This document shows positions 1-7,030 of a stretch of DNA of 52,949 nucleotides, piece by piece. Made by a program: the position numbers and the translations under genes. The stretch spans positions 1 through 52,949 of the forward strand of contig NZ_BJXX01000098.1 of the NCBI RefSeq assembly GCF_007991215.1, written 5' to 3'. Each line of letters opens with the position of its first letter. The first letter of the stretch is position 1. Below the pieces are notes generated by a model. It was not told the DNA's origin, did no database searches, and saw nothing but the letters and a program-made list of their open reading frames with translations. This DNA is from Aneurinibacillus danicus (lineage in GTDB: Bacteria; Bacillota; Bacilli; Aneurinibacillales; Aneurinibacillaceae).

Positions 1-152
1 CCCTAATTACAGACAAAAACATTCTACCCGAGTGGAATCGCTGTCTGCGTGGGCAGTTGGAAAAGTTGGCGGAGAAAGCGGAAAACAAAGAACTGATTGG
101 GAACGGCATGGCTTTGCTGAGCGCTTCCGATTCGACAGAGCAGCGCGCCTAA
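1..152 (+). CDS. 3' end of an unidentified gene (partial)
   Basis: An open frame enters from the left edge and ends at TAA 150-152, giving about 49 residues that end GLLSAS-like: the last part reads NGMALLSASDSTEQRA. The stretch is hydrophilic and probably helical, with many Leu, Glu and Lys residues. I do not recognise the family from this fragment. It is called coding because the frame is open from the edge with an even amino-acid composition, and because no other gene occupies the DNA. Confidence 0.4.
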   Translation, partial: LITDKNILPEWNRCLRGQLEKLAEKAENKELIGNGMALLSASDSTEQRA

Positions 153-214
153 GAATACAGAATGAAGGAAAGCAGGTAGATGAATGAAGCTAACGGAACT
201 GCAAATCGAAGAAC

Positions 215-303
215 GGTTGGCCGGACTTTTCGGTCGGATCGGCAAAACATCCGGGTATTTCGAGGAGGAAGATTATTGCCGATCTTTTCTATCCCATAAA
301 AAA
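215..303 (+). repeat. Diverged dispersed repeat, copy 1
   Basis: The core 229-303 aligns with the reverse complement of about 50690-50764 at roughly 78 percent identity by eye. The shared parts include CAAAACATCCGGGTA, ATTGCCG and CTATCC followed by an A-run. A 62-codon frame (184-372) runs across it. Because the same sequence is intergenic in the other copy, I regard that frame as non-coding. The family is not one I can name. Confidence 0.5.
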
Positions 304-449
304 GGCCGCGGCGTCGGAGAGCGGACGCTGCGGCAATTAGAGGGGAGTTTATTAGGAGAGAGATACACCTGAGTGTGATGGTGATATCTTTATTATAATG
401 ACCCCCTCTTTATTGTAAGCAAATTCGTTAGATTCCCTAACAAGCTTTT

Positions 450-1145
450 TTAGGATAGAGAGAAGAATGTCAGAAAAGGTGCCAGTAAAGCCATACAAAG
501 TGCCGCCATACTCATTGCTGCGCTTCCCATTGCCCCCTCCGTTTCTCCCCATTCCATGGCGCGCCCTGCTCCCAGTGCTTGTGCGGATGTACCAAGCGCC
601 AATCCGCGGGCTATCCGACTCTTGATGCCGAGCCGTGCAAGCAGGAAAGGCCCTATCGTAAGCGAGAGAATACCAGACAGAATCACAAAGAGAACGGTTA
701 GCGAAGGAACGCCTCCCAGCGTATCAGAGACGGATATTGCAATTGGCAATGTCACCGATTTCGGGATGAGTGATAGAACAATCGCCTTGCTCAAATGCAG
801 TCCTTTAGCCAGCAGTGAGGCGGAAAGGATGCCGGCAAGCGTACCGATAAAAACGCCGCCGATAATAACGGGGAGGTATTGTTTCAGCGAATGTAATTGT
901 TTGTAGAGCGGTACTGCCAGTGATACGGTTGCCGTTCCCAGCAGGAAAGTAAACAAATCTGTTCCCGCAGCATACTGCTGTACTTCGACGGGAAAAACAG
1001 AGAGGAGGCAAAGGATTAGCATGGTTACCGTATAGAGGGGATTCAACCATGATTTTCCGAACCTGTGGAATACCTTCCATCCGATAACGTAGCTAAGAAT
1101 AGTAATCGCTGTACAAAATGAGGTATTAACCATCCATATCTCCAT
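450..1145 (-). CDS. lrgB: LrgB/CidB family membrane protein
   Basis: A 231-residue polytopic membrane protein of the LrgB/CidB/YohK family. These proteins act with LrgA/CidA in murein hydrolase control, programmed lysis or pyruvate transport. Family-like features are the hydrophobic segments, the SLIPKSVTLPIAI stretch and the C-terminal GTSAQALGAGRAMEWGE region. The ATG at 1145 is chosen because AAAGGAGG lies 7 bases upstream; a longer start at 1187 lacks such a site. It overlaps the end of lrgA by 20 bases, so the two are co-transcribed. No lytSR-type regulator is adjacent. Length matches the usual 230 or so residues. Confidence 0.9.
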   Translation of the reverse strand: MEIWMVNTSFCTAITILSYVIGWKVFHRFGKSWLNPLYTVTMLILCLLSVFPVEVQQYAAGTDLFTFLLGTATVSLAVPLYKQLHSLKQYLPVIIGGVFIGTLAGILSASLLAKGLHLSKAIVLSLIPKSVTLPIAISVSDTLGGVPSLTVLFVILSGILSLTIGPFLLARLGIKSRIARGLALGTSAQALGAGRAMEWGETEGAMGSAAMSMAALCMALLAPFLTFFSLS

Positions 1146-1500
1146 TCGAATGCCTCCTTTTGATTTTTTCGTACCATTCCGCCGCATAGGCGGTGACGAG
1201 AAGAACGATAAAGCTACTGATACCTAAAACAATAAGAAGTTTTGCGCCTTCCTTTCGAAAAATTCCCGTGTATTGAACGACATTGATAATCGGAGGAATA
1301 AACAGGAGTGTAATATGCTTCAAATGCAGTACGGCTCCCTCTTCTATCCAACTCATTCTACAAACGCCCAGAAGCAGTGCGAAGAAAAGAAGCAGCATAC
1401 CGAGGATACTGCCAGGCAGAGGGAGGTGAAAGTAGGAGGCAAGAGCGCTGCCGAGTAGATACAGTAAGGCCAGCAGACCGATTTGCAGCACAAGTCTCAT
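1126..1500 (-). CDS. lrgA: LrgA/CidA family holin-like protein
   Basis: A 124-residue protein with four hydrophobic segments and the LPLPGSILGMLLLF motif of the CidA/LrgA family. The family is holin-like and works with LrgB at the cytoplasmic membrane. The start at 1500 has GAGGGG six bases upstream. An upstream extension to 1719 in the same frame has no family sequence and crosses the divergent small gene's control region, so it is rejected. It is first in the lrgAB operon, with its promoter somewhere in 1501-1700. Confidence 0.9.
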   Translation of the reverse strand: MRLVLQIGLLALLYLLGSALASYFHLPLPGSILGMLLLFFALLLGVCRMSWIEEGAVLHLKHITLLFIPPIINVVQYTGIFRKEGAKLLIVLGISSFIVLLVTAYAAEWYEKIKRRHSNGDMDG

Positions 1501-1711
1501 TGGAAACCCCTCATCTTCTGTAAATGATGTATTTTCATCATACAGGAAAAACAGAGCCTTCTCAGTCAATCCGTTATATAATCTGACGGATAAAATCTTT
1601 ATTTCCAAAAAGCGCGTTATATAATGTGACAAATTCCCTGTATATGAGGGTAAAAAGCGGTACGGTAAAAACAGAAAGAGAAAACGAAATCCACTCAAAC
1701 GGAGGCTGAGA

Positions 1712-1900
1712 ATGAACATGATATGTCCACTATGCTGCGCCGAGAAAGGTTGTACGCATCAGACGAAAGGATTTAACATGGGCGGTGTATGGGAAGACAT
1801 CATAGACTTCGGGTATCCTTCGTTCCCGGCCTATGCGTTTGACGAGGAAGCGGCGAAATATCGCCACCAGACATTTGCGCAAAGGAGGAAGATTAGCTGA
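1712..1900 (+). CDS. Small Cys-rich protein of unknown function
   Basis: A 62-residue ORF starting MNMICPLCCAEKGC, with a GGAGG site six bases before the ATG. It is divergent from lrgA and closed by a terminator at 1925-1962. The N-terminal cysteines (C5, C8, C9, C14) with a following His suggest metal binding or a redox role, but no family is recognised. The rest contains an acidic and aromatic stretch. Coding status rests on the ribosome binding site and position; a chance ORF remains possible. Confidence 0.5.
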   Translation: MNMICPLCCAEKGCTHQTKGFNMGGVWEDIIDFGYPSFPAYAFDEEAAKYRHQTFAQRRKIS

Positions 1901-1924
1901 ATCCAAACGACAATGCAAAAAGAA

Positions 1925-1962
1925 ACCCTCGGTCTGCGATAAGCAGTGGCGAGGGTCTTTTT
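1925..1962. terminator. Bidirectional terminator between the small Cys-rich gene and tnrA
   Basis: The inverted repeat ACCCTCG (1925-1931) / CGAGGGT (1950-1956) is followed by a T-run on the plus strand and preceded by an A-rich run that serves the minus strand. It lies between convergent genes. Confidence 0.75.
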
Positions 1963-2270
1963 TATTTGTTGCGTTGCGGGAAAGCGGCATTGAGCTGACC
2001 GCGAAGCATGCGTTCGCGCAGCTCTTTATCTTTGCGAAGTGCCTTTTGTTCCATACGGCGAATTTCTGAGGTTTGCAAACCGTCTTCCATATGATTGGCG
2101 ATTTGCACCAGCTTCTCTACGTCAGCGAAGGAGAATTTACGCGTGCCACCGGGCGTGCGTTCGGGCCTGATCAGTTTTCTTTCTTCATAATAACGGATTT
2201 GCCTTTCCGATAAGCCAGTTAGTTCGCTGACAATCCCGATCGTAATTACTTTCCTATCCTTGTAAGACAA
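1962..2270 (-). CDS. tnrA: Nitrogen regulator TnrA (MerR family)
   Basis: A 102-residue MerR-family regulator. The N-terminal half carries the GlnR/TnrA helix-turn-helix ([20 protein letters not shown], then [11 protein letters not shown]). The C-terminal [14 protein letters not shown] resembles the TnrA tail that binds feedback-inhibited glutamine synthetase and differs from GlnR's longer tail. TnrA switches nitrogen-assimilation genes when glutamine is scarce. The start is TTG at 2270, read from AAGGAGAGG upstream. It is slightly shorter than B. subtilis TnrA (110). A perfect TnrA box lies at 2346-2362 upstream, implying autoregulation. GlnR is the main alternative but is longer and sits with glnA. 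Confidence 0.88.
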   Translation of the reverse strand: MSYKDRKVITIGIVSELTGLSERQIRYYEERKLIRPERTPGGTRKFSFADVEKLVQIANHMEDGLQTSEIRRMEQKALRKDKELRERMLRGQLNAAFPQRNK

Positions 2271-2309
2271 TCTGACCTCTCCTTTCCTCCTGCCCTGTTT
2301 TTGATTTTA

Positions 2310-2315
2310 ACTATA
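2310..2315 (-). promoter_or_regulatory. Putative -10 element of the tnrA promoter
   Basis: On the minus strand this reads TATAGT (5 of 6 to consensus), giving a start near 2303. The -35 position (2333-2338, AAAGAT) is poor, as expected for an activator-dependent promoter. Confidence 0.45.
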
Positions 2316-2345
2316 ACATATTTCAGACTATTATCTTTATTCTTT

Positions 2346-2362
2346 TGTTAGAAAATATGACA
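2346..2362. promoter_or_regulatory. TnrA/GlnR operator
   Basis: TGTTAGAAAATATGACA matches the established TnrA/GlnR site TGTNAN7TNACA at every fixed position. Its centre (2354) is 51 bases upstream of the predicted tnrA start, the distance typical of TnrA-activated promoters. It also lies upstream of the divergent SPFH gene. Confidence 0.75.
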
Positions 2363-2373
2363 TAATCAGTGGT

Positions 2374-2403
2374 TTGCTAATGATATTTACAATTAAATAT
2401 AAA
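2374..2403 (+). promoter_or_regulatory. Putative sigma-A promoter of the SPFH operon
   Basis: TTGCTA (2374-2379), 18 bases, TATAAA (2398-2403). The predicted start near 2410 falls within the 28-bp palindrome. Confidence 0.45.
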
Positions 2404-2406
2404 GAT

Positions 2407-2434
2407 GATATCATTATGATATCATAATGATATC
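2407..2434. promoter_or_regulatory. Perfect 28-bp palindrome, likely operator
   Basis: The 28 bases are perfectly self-complementary about 2420/2421 and contain GATATC at both ends and the centre, separated by ATTAT and ATAAT. The element overlaps the predicted transcription start and lies 28 bases before the ATG of the SPFH gene, so a bound protein would block transcription. The ribbon-helix-helix protein encoded in the same operon is a plausible binder (inference). Confidence 0.6.
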
Positions 2435-2462
2435 TATATTTTGGGGTAAAGGAGATGCTAAC

Positions 2463-3305
2463 ATGAACGAGAAGCAGGCGTGGGCAATAAACGGTTTTAT
2501 AGGGCTGTTGCTGATTTTGGCGCTGCTTGCTGGTGGACTCTATTTTCTTGTTATGGTTCAAAGCCCTATCCTGGGCTTTTTGTGCATTTTTTTGTCTGTT
2601 GTTGCAGCGAGCGGAATATTTATTGTACAGCCTAACCAGGCGACGGTGCTTATTTTCTTCGGTCATTATTTAGGTTCTGTGCGTCGGAGTGGATTGTGGC
2701 TAGGCGTTCCGTTTGCGGTACGTCGCAAAGTTTCATTGAAGGTGCGCAACTTCAACAGCAAACGGCTAAAAGTAAATGATGTAGACGGCAATCCAATTGA
2801 AATCGCCGCCGTCGTCGTATTCAAAGTGATCGATTCGGCCAAAGCGATGTTCGATGTGGACAATTACGAGCAATTCGTTGAGATTCAGAGCGAGACTGCG
2901 TTGCGTTATGTCGCCAGCCGCTATCCGTATGATAATTTCGATAACGAAGGACATTCTCTGCGCGGAAATACAGATGAAATTGCAAGTGAGCTGGCGCAGG
3001 AACTGCAATCCCGCCTGGCGGTAGCCGGTGTAGAAGTAATAGAAGCCCGACTGACACATCTGGCCTATGCCACGGAAATTGCCAATGCAATGCTGCAGCG
3101 TCAGCAGGCTTCCGCTATCGTTTCTGCCAGGGCACGCATCGTGGAAGGGGCGGTTGGTATGGTGCAGATGGCGATTGAAGAGCTGCAAAGAGAAGGCTTC
3201 GAGTTAGACGAGGAAAGAAAGGCGGCTATGATTAATAATTTGATGGTAGCCATTGTGTCCGAACGTTCCGCCCAGCCGGTTATTAATTCAGGATCAATAT
3301 ACTAA
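2463..3305 (+). CDS. SPFH/Band 7 domain membrane protein
   Basis: A 280-residue protein with two hydrophobic N-terminal segments (about residues 8-55) followed by an SPFH/prohibitin domain beginning near the PNQATVLIFFGHYLGSVRRSG stretch and a helical C-terminal part rich in Ala, Glu and Gln. SPFH proteins oligomerise at the cytoplasmic face of the membrane and scaffold microdomains. The ATG at 2463 has GGAG eight bases upstream; the longer frame from 2427 starts inside the palindrome and is rejected. It is followed after 3 bases by a ribbon-helix-helix gene. This gene pair is common in Bacillota, but its cellular role is not established. Confidence 0.8.
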   Translation: MNEKQAWAINGFIGLLLILALLAGGLYFLVMVQSPILGFLCIFLSVVAASGIFIVQPNQATVLIFFGHYLGSVRRSGLWLGVPFAVRRKVSLKVRNFNSKRLKVNDVDGNPIEIAAVVVFKVIDSAKAMFDVDNYEQFVEIQSETALRYVASRYPYDNFDNEGHSLRGNTDEIASELAQELQSRLAVAGVEVIEARLTHLAYATEIANAMLQRQQASAIVSARARIVEGAVGMVQMAIEELQREGFELDEERKAAMINNLMVAIVSERSAQPVINSGSIY

Positions 3306-3308
3306 TCC

Positions 3309-3500
3309 ATGTCGCAAAAGAAAAAATTTCTCCTTCGCATAGATCCGAAGCTGTATGAAGCGTTGGAAGGCTGGGCCGCGGATGAGTTTCGGAGCGTAAA
3401 TACGCACATAGAATTTCTGCTGCGAGAAGCAGTGCGCAAAGCGGGACGATTACCTTTGCATACCCGAGTGAAAAAAGAAGGGGAAGAGGAAATGGAATAA
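3309..3500 (+). CDS. Arc-like ribbon-helix-helix protein
   Basis: A 63-residue protein: a basic N-terminal strand (KKKFLLRID), helix A ([15 protein letters not shown]), a turn, and helix B ([17 protein letters not shown]). This is the Arc/MetJ ribbon-helix-helix layout of a dimeric DNA-binding protein. The tail is charged (KKEGEEEME). It follows the SPFH gene by 3 bases and its stop codon lies in the shared terminator hairpin. It may bind the GATATC palindrome upstream of the operon, an inference from neighbourhood. Antitoxin-like annotations exist for such proteins, but no toxin is present here. Confidence 0.75.
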   Translation: MSQKKKFLLRIDPKLYEALEGWAADEFRSVNTHIEFLLREAVRKAGRLPLHTRVKKEGEEEME

Positions 3501-3550
3501 TTATGAAGAAACGGAGCCGGGGAGTTCGGCTCCGTTTCTTCATAATTATT
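3496..3550. terminator. Perfect 24-bp-stem bidirectional terminator
   Basis: Arms 3496-3519 and 3527-3550 are perfect reverse complements with a 7-base loop. The stop codons of the two convergent genes (TAA 3498-3500 on plus, 3549-3551 on minus) lie at the stem base. It ends both the SPFH operon and kapB transcription. Confidence 0.85.
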
Positions 3551-3935
3551 AGAAATATTCGCTGCGTAAGGCCTCCAGCTCGGTCAAAGAACGCTGTGCC
3601 CATTCGGAAGGGTCGTTCCGCAGCTTGACGATTTCTTCTTCCAGTGCTTTGCGGAGGGATGCTTCGTATTCCGGTACTTCTCCGCTATAAGGACGCACTG
3701 ACGCAAGCGGTACGGATGCCTTTTCCTGATAAGACAACGCACGTCGCTGATGGAACAATGGAACGTTAATCTGACCCGGGTGATGCAGATCTCCCTGCTC
3801 TGGATGTTTTTGTACGGCGAGAATTTTGACTACGGCTACGCGAGGCGGATATAACTCCACGAGTTCTCCGATATAATTCCCTGATTTATATGAAGCAGTG
3901 ACCAGGTCGCCTGGACTGAGTTGCAAGTTGGTCAT
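3549..3935 (-). CDS. kapB: Kinase-associated protein B (KapB)
   Basis: A 128-residue protein resembling B. subtilis KapB in length and in motifs: GDLVTASYKSGNYIGELVEL, VKILAVQKHPEQGDLHHP, and FHQRRALSYQEK. KapB is needed for KinB-dependent phosphorelay signalling at sporulation onset. The ATG at 3935 is chosen because AAGGAAGGAG lies six bases upstream; the ATG at 3941 touches that site directly. No lipobox is visible despite the historical name lipoprotein B. It is transcribed alone and ends in the hairpin shared with the SPFH operon. Confidence 0.87.
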   Translation of the reverse strand: MTNLQLSPGDLVTASYKSGNYIGELVELYPPRVAVVKILAVQKHPEQGDLHHPGQINVPLFHQRRALSYQEKASVPLASVRPYSGEVPEYEASLRKALEEEIVKLRNDPSEWAQRSLTELEALRSEYF

Positions 3936-4151
3936 AGGCATCTCCTTCCTTTTCTTTTAGCATACCATATCTTTTGCTCGCTTATCTAATAACAGCATGG
4001 TAGCAATCTTTTTTAATGTACTTATATAGTCTTAAAGTAATAAAAAAAATATAAAAAACAGGAAATAAACATATGATTATAGTACTGTTTTTTAGTATAA
4101 TCAAATAAAAATTGGATAAAAATTACTGGGAATGAAAAGGAGGTATAGGGC

Positions 4152-4568
4152 ATGGAGATAGAGTGGACGGAAGATTTAGAAACAGGAATTGGCATTGTAG
4201 ATGATCAGCACCGAGAATTGTTTGGCCGTATACGCCATTTTTTTTCTGCAGCAGACCGACGGGACCCTGATGTGACACTGCAGACGGTGGATTATTTGGC
4301 AGAATACGTGATCGAGCATTTCAACGCGGAAGAAGCAATTATGATTAAACACTCGTATGAAGGATTCCCCGCACACCGTGATCAGCACTCCGGATTCATT
4401 AAGAATATTTATAGAGTTAAGCAGACGATTGTTTCCGAAGGATTATCAGATGAACTTATCCAAAAGTTAAGGTGTGACCTGATAGACTGGCTGGTTAATC
4501 ATATCCAGGTAAGTGACAAGCAATTAGCGGATATTCAGCAGAAAGAAGTTTCGCGCTACAAATGGTAA
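4152..4568 (+). CDS. Bacteriohemerythrin 1
   Basis: A 138-residue single-domain hemerythrin that binds O2 at a non-heme di-iron site. All usual ligands are visible: H20, H56/E60 (HxxxE), H74/H78 (HxxxH) and H116/D121 (HxxxxD). The ATG has AAGGAGG upstream. It heads a three-gene run with a second hemerythrin 22 bases downstream and an HD-GYP gene. A TATAAT-like box near 4096-4101 may be the promoter. Function could be oxygen storage or delivery, or oxygen/NO sensing; sequence alone does not decide. Confidence 0.9.
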   Translation: MEIEWTEDLETGIGIVDDQHRELFGRIRHFFSAADRRDPDVTLQTVDYLAEYVIEHFNAEEAIMIKHSYEGFPAHRDQHSGFIKNIYRVKQTIVSEGLSDELIQKLRCDLIDWLVNHIQVSDKQLADIQQKEVSRYKW

Positions 4569-4590
4569 ATCCGGATAAGGGGGAGCGGAG

Positions 4591-4998
4591 ATGGAAATAA
4601 AAAAAGTCGAATTTACCGAAGAATTGCAGACAGGCATTCCGTTTATCGACCATCAGCATGAACAATTGATTGATCGGATGAATATGTTTTTGGATGCTGT
4701 CGAGGCGCATGATGAGGAGTTTGTGGAAGATACGGTAGAATATTTGCTGCAGTATACATTGTATCACTTTAAGAGTGAAGAAAATATAATGCTGCGCCAT
4801 CTGTATGAAGGGTTCGAGATGCACCGCGATCAGCATTCCGTTTTTATTAAACGAATGTTTAAGATGAAATTGCAAATTGAAAACGAGGGAGTTACCCCGG
4901 AAGTAACCCAGTCTTTGAAGGATGAGCTGTTGGATTGGCTTATCAATCATATTATTGCCCAGGATAAAAAACTGTCGGCTATCGAGATGGAAGTTTAA
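4591..4998 (+). CDS. Bacteriohemerythrin 2
   Basis: A 135-residue hemerythrin with all di-iron ligands: H23, H59/E63, H78/H82 and H120/D125. It shares long stretches with the preceding gene (for example LYEGFEMHRDQHS against SYEGFPAHRDQHS), so the two are tandem duplicates that have since diverged. A GGGGGAG site precedes the ATG. Co-transcription with both neighbours is likely from the short gaps. Confidence 0.9.
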   Translation: MEIKKVEFTEELQTGIPFIDHQHEQLIDRMNMFLDAVEAHDEEFVEDTVEYLLQYTLYHFKSEENIMLRHLYEGFEMHRDQHSVFIKRMFKMKLQIENEGVTPEVTQSLKDELLDWLINHIIAQDKKLSAIEMEV

Positions 4999-5045
4999 AC
5001 GTAACCAGTGATTATTTCACTAAGGATAGAAAGGCAGGAAAGAAA

Positions 5046-6098
5046 ATGGACCGTGTACCTGTTCGTGAATTGCGTCCAGGCATGGTAGTGAAGGAAGATG
5101 TGGTTTGTCCGCGCACGAAGACAACGTTGGTAAAAGCGGGAGTGACATTGAACGAAGCGATTATCATGTCGCTTGTGAAACGCTCCATCCTATCCATTGC
5201 CATTAGTGACCGTTATACCCTGATGTTGAATCCGATTGATTCGCTGCGGAAAAAATTGCTGCAGATGGCTGAAGAACGAATGGCGCTATATGCGCCGAAT
5301 GACCGGGGAGCGAATTTGAGCGATGAAGTGTATGACGTCTCTCGGCGCATTCTTCCGATTATGCATCAAATCTTTGCGAACGAAGATCTTCTCTCCTTAT
5401 TGATGGAACTGCGTGTATTAGATAACGATGATTTTTATAACCATATTGTCAATACGGGTGTCTTGTCGCTGTTAATTGGCGGATTGATGAATTTCTCGGA
5501 CGAAGACTTGTATTGCCTTGGCATGGGGGCATTCCTCCATGATGTGGGATTGAGGGAGATGCCGTTTTTAATTGGAGGTGGAGGACAGGAGCTTAGTAAC
5601 TACCAGAAGGCGCAGTTTGCCGAGCATTCACGCTACGGTTATTACATCCTAAAAGAGATGGGAATGCCGGAAGCAGTAGCTGATATTGTACTCAATCATC
5701 ATGAACGATGGGACGGCAGTGGGTATCCGCACGGAAAGAAAGGGAAAGACATTCCGCTTGGCAGCCGGATTCTGGCTGTTGTTGAGGAATATGACACGAT
5801 GGTCAATATGGAGGGCAAGCTGCCCAAAGAAGCGCTTGAGAGGTTGATGGAAGGAAAGAATGTCTACTTTGACGGGAAAATCGTAGACGTATTCTGGAAC
5901 AATATCGCCGTCTATCCCCTGGGCTCTCTTGTCTCCTTATCTACAGGAGAAACCGGAGTTGTCATCAATGTCCGTAAAAACAGCGGGATTAAGCCGATTG
6001 TGAAAGTATATTTCAACCGGGTAAACCGTCCGATGAAGCAGCCGAAAGTTATCGATCTTGCGGAAAACTCCGACATTTTCATAAAGAAAATATTATAG
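5046..6098 (+). CDS. HD-GYP domain protein, probable c-di-GMP phosphodiesterase
   Basis: A 350-residue protein with an N-terminal segment typical of Bacillota HD-GYP proteins (VRELRPGMVVKEDVV) and a central HD-GYP domain. H165-D166 form the HD pair and HHERWDGSGYP (218-228) carries the GYP motif. HD-GYP enzymes hydrolyse c-di-GMP at a di- or tri-iron site. The usual HDxGK motif reads HDVGL here, so the conserved Lys is replaced and activity should not be assumed. There is no membrane segment. It lies 47 bases after the hemerythrins and is followed by a terminator, so the three probably form one operon. Confidence 0.85.
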   Translation: MDRVPVRELRPGMVVKEDVVCPRTKTTLVKAGVTLNEAIIMSLVKRSILSIAISDRYTLMLNPIDSLRKKLLQMAEERMALYAPNDRGANLSDEVYDVSRRILPIMHQIFANEDLLSLLMELRVLDNDDFYNHIVNTGVLSLLIGGLMNFSDEDLYCLGMGAFLHDVGLREMPFLIGGGGQELSNYQKAQFAEHSRYGYYILKEMGMPEAVADIVLNHHERWDGSGYPHGKKGKDIPLGSRILAVVEEYDTMVNMEGKLPKEALERLMEGKNVYFDGKIVDVFWNNIAVYPLGSLVSLSTGETGVVINVRKNSGIKPIVKVYFNRVNRPMKQPKVIDLAENSDIFIKKIL

Positions 6099-6107
6099 GA
6101 GAAACGT

Positions 6108-6154
6108 AAAACACTACCGGACAGTATTCTCTTCTGTCAGGTAGTGTTTTTTTT
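6108..6154 (+). terminator. Terminator after the HD-GYP gene
   Basis: AACACTACC and GGTAGTGTT arms with an inner GACAG/CTGTC extension, followed by a run of T from 6147. It closes the hemerythrin/HD-GYP operon. Confidence 0.85.
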
Positions 6155-6157
6155 CGG

Positions 6158-6313
6158 TTATTCGTCGTGGTTAAGCGCATCCTGATGCCGGCGGTCATTC
6201 GTGTCCTGCTGGATTTGTTGGGCATGAAAACTACTTACTTTAACCTGATCCAAATCTTTTACGACATTTTGAAGGTTCTTATCCACATTCTTTGCTTCGT
6301 TGTTATTTTCCAT
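6158..6313 (-). CDS. Small hydrophilic protein, 51 residues
   Basis: A minus-strand ORF of 51 codons beginning MENNNEAKNVDKNLQ and ending QDALNHDE, with AAGGAAGGA seven or so bases before the ATG. It is rich in Asn, Asp, Gln and Lys and has no Cys or membrane segment. No family is recognised. Size, composition and an ending rich in Gln/Asp/Asn resemble the other 51-residue protein at 26357-26512. The upstream site and closeness to a well-placed minus-strand gene support coding. Confidence 0.6.
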   Translation of the reverse strand: MENNNEAKNVDKNLQNVVKDLDQVKVSSFHAQQIQQDTNDRRHQDALNHDE

Positions 6314-6335
6314 GTTTATTCCTTCCTTCTTTGCA

Positions 6336-6683
6336 CTATGGGTTGGTCAGAGGATGGAGAGTCTGGGCACACTCATGAATATTGCGCATGTACTCTTCAG
6401 AGAGATTCCGAATATCCGGTGTCGGATTGATGACCGTATCGCCTTCGCGCTGAATGTTTAGCAGTGTGACCTGTACTTCGCGCGGGTCGATGTATCTGCA
6501 TCTATATTCGAATTCATAATGGTTATGGCCTGCCGTGTTGATGTGAATATGGAGCGCATCTTGAACCAATGGATCGTTGTAGACCTCGACCTTGTCCGTT
6601 GGTTTAAACGTTGCAGGCAGGGCTTGCTGCCAGGCTGTGAGCAGTTGTTCCCGCTCGACAGACATGCTTGTTTCTTTGCTCAT
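6336..6683 (-). CDS. Conserved-looking hypothetical protein
   Basis: A 115-residue soluble protein starting MSKETSMSVEREQLL, with GGGGAGG eight bases upstream of the ATG at 6683 (a GTG at 6692 would touch that site and is rejected). The middle reads HIHINTAGHNHYEFEYRCRYIDPREV, an alternating beta pattern with several His residues, then a charged helical end. I do not recognise it. It precedes the 51-residue gene on the same strand by 22 bases and may be co-transcribed with it. Confidence 0.65.
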   Translation of the reverse strand: MSKETSMSVEREQLLTAWQQALPATFKPTDKVEVYNDPLVQDALHIHINTAGHNHYEFEYRCRYIDPREVQVTLLNIQREGDTVINPTPDIRNLSEEYMRNIHECAQTLHPLTNP

Positions 6684-6875
6684 TGTTAACACCTCCCCTT
6701 ATCTTAGCGTGTGAAACACGAAAAGCTTTTATACCGCACAATAAAAATCGGAGACGGCGCTCGACAGCGGAGCGATTGCCGTAACCACTTCGCGCCGTGA
6801 GATTTGGAAGCATTTTTCTTTCGAGCAGTAGACGGTTTGCGTTCGGGGAGGATGTAATGTTCCAATAAACAATGG

Positions 6876-6904
6876 TTGACAGTGCTTTCTGTTTTCGATG
6901 TAAT
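6876..6904 (+). promoter_or_regulatory. Sigma-A promoter of the glp operon
   Basis: TTGACA (6876-6881), 17-base spacer, TGTAAT (6899-6904): perfect -35 and 5 of 6 at -10. Start expected near 6911. The stretch 6684-7030 between genes holds this promoter, the leader terminator below, and the minus-strand promoter region of the 115-residue gene. Confidence 0.75.
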
Positions 6905-6929
6905 AGGGATGTACAAGTTAATCATGGTG

Positions 6930-6996
6930 ACGGAGATACTGGAGATCCACAGTGCTTCCCTATGCTTCATAGGGATGTTTGCTGTGGATTTTTTGT
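6930..6996 (+). promoter_or_regulatory. GlpP-type antiterminator/terminator leader of glpF
   Basis: The leader has ATCCACAG (6945-6952) pairing with CTGTGGAT (6982-6989), an inner TCCCTA/TAGGGA stem, and a following T-run. Just before it is GGAGATACTGGAGAT, matched by GGAGAATTGGAGAAG in the glpD leader. In B. subtilis GlpP with glycerol-3-phosphate binds such leaders and prevents termination; the same control is inferred here. Confidence 0.7.
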
Positions 6997-7030
6997 ATTT
7001 TCATCGAAAAAGCAGGGGGAGGGACACAGG

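Noticed and set aside
184-372. 62-codon plus-strand ORF near the left edge
   Set aside because: It overlaps the dispersed repeat, whose other copy is intergenic and on the other strand, and its ribosome binding site is weak.
6704-6970. 88-codon minus-strand ORF across the glp promoter
   Set aside because: Runs through the promoter and leader terminator, has no ribosome binding site and a composition unlike a protein.
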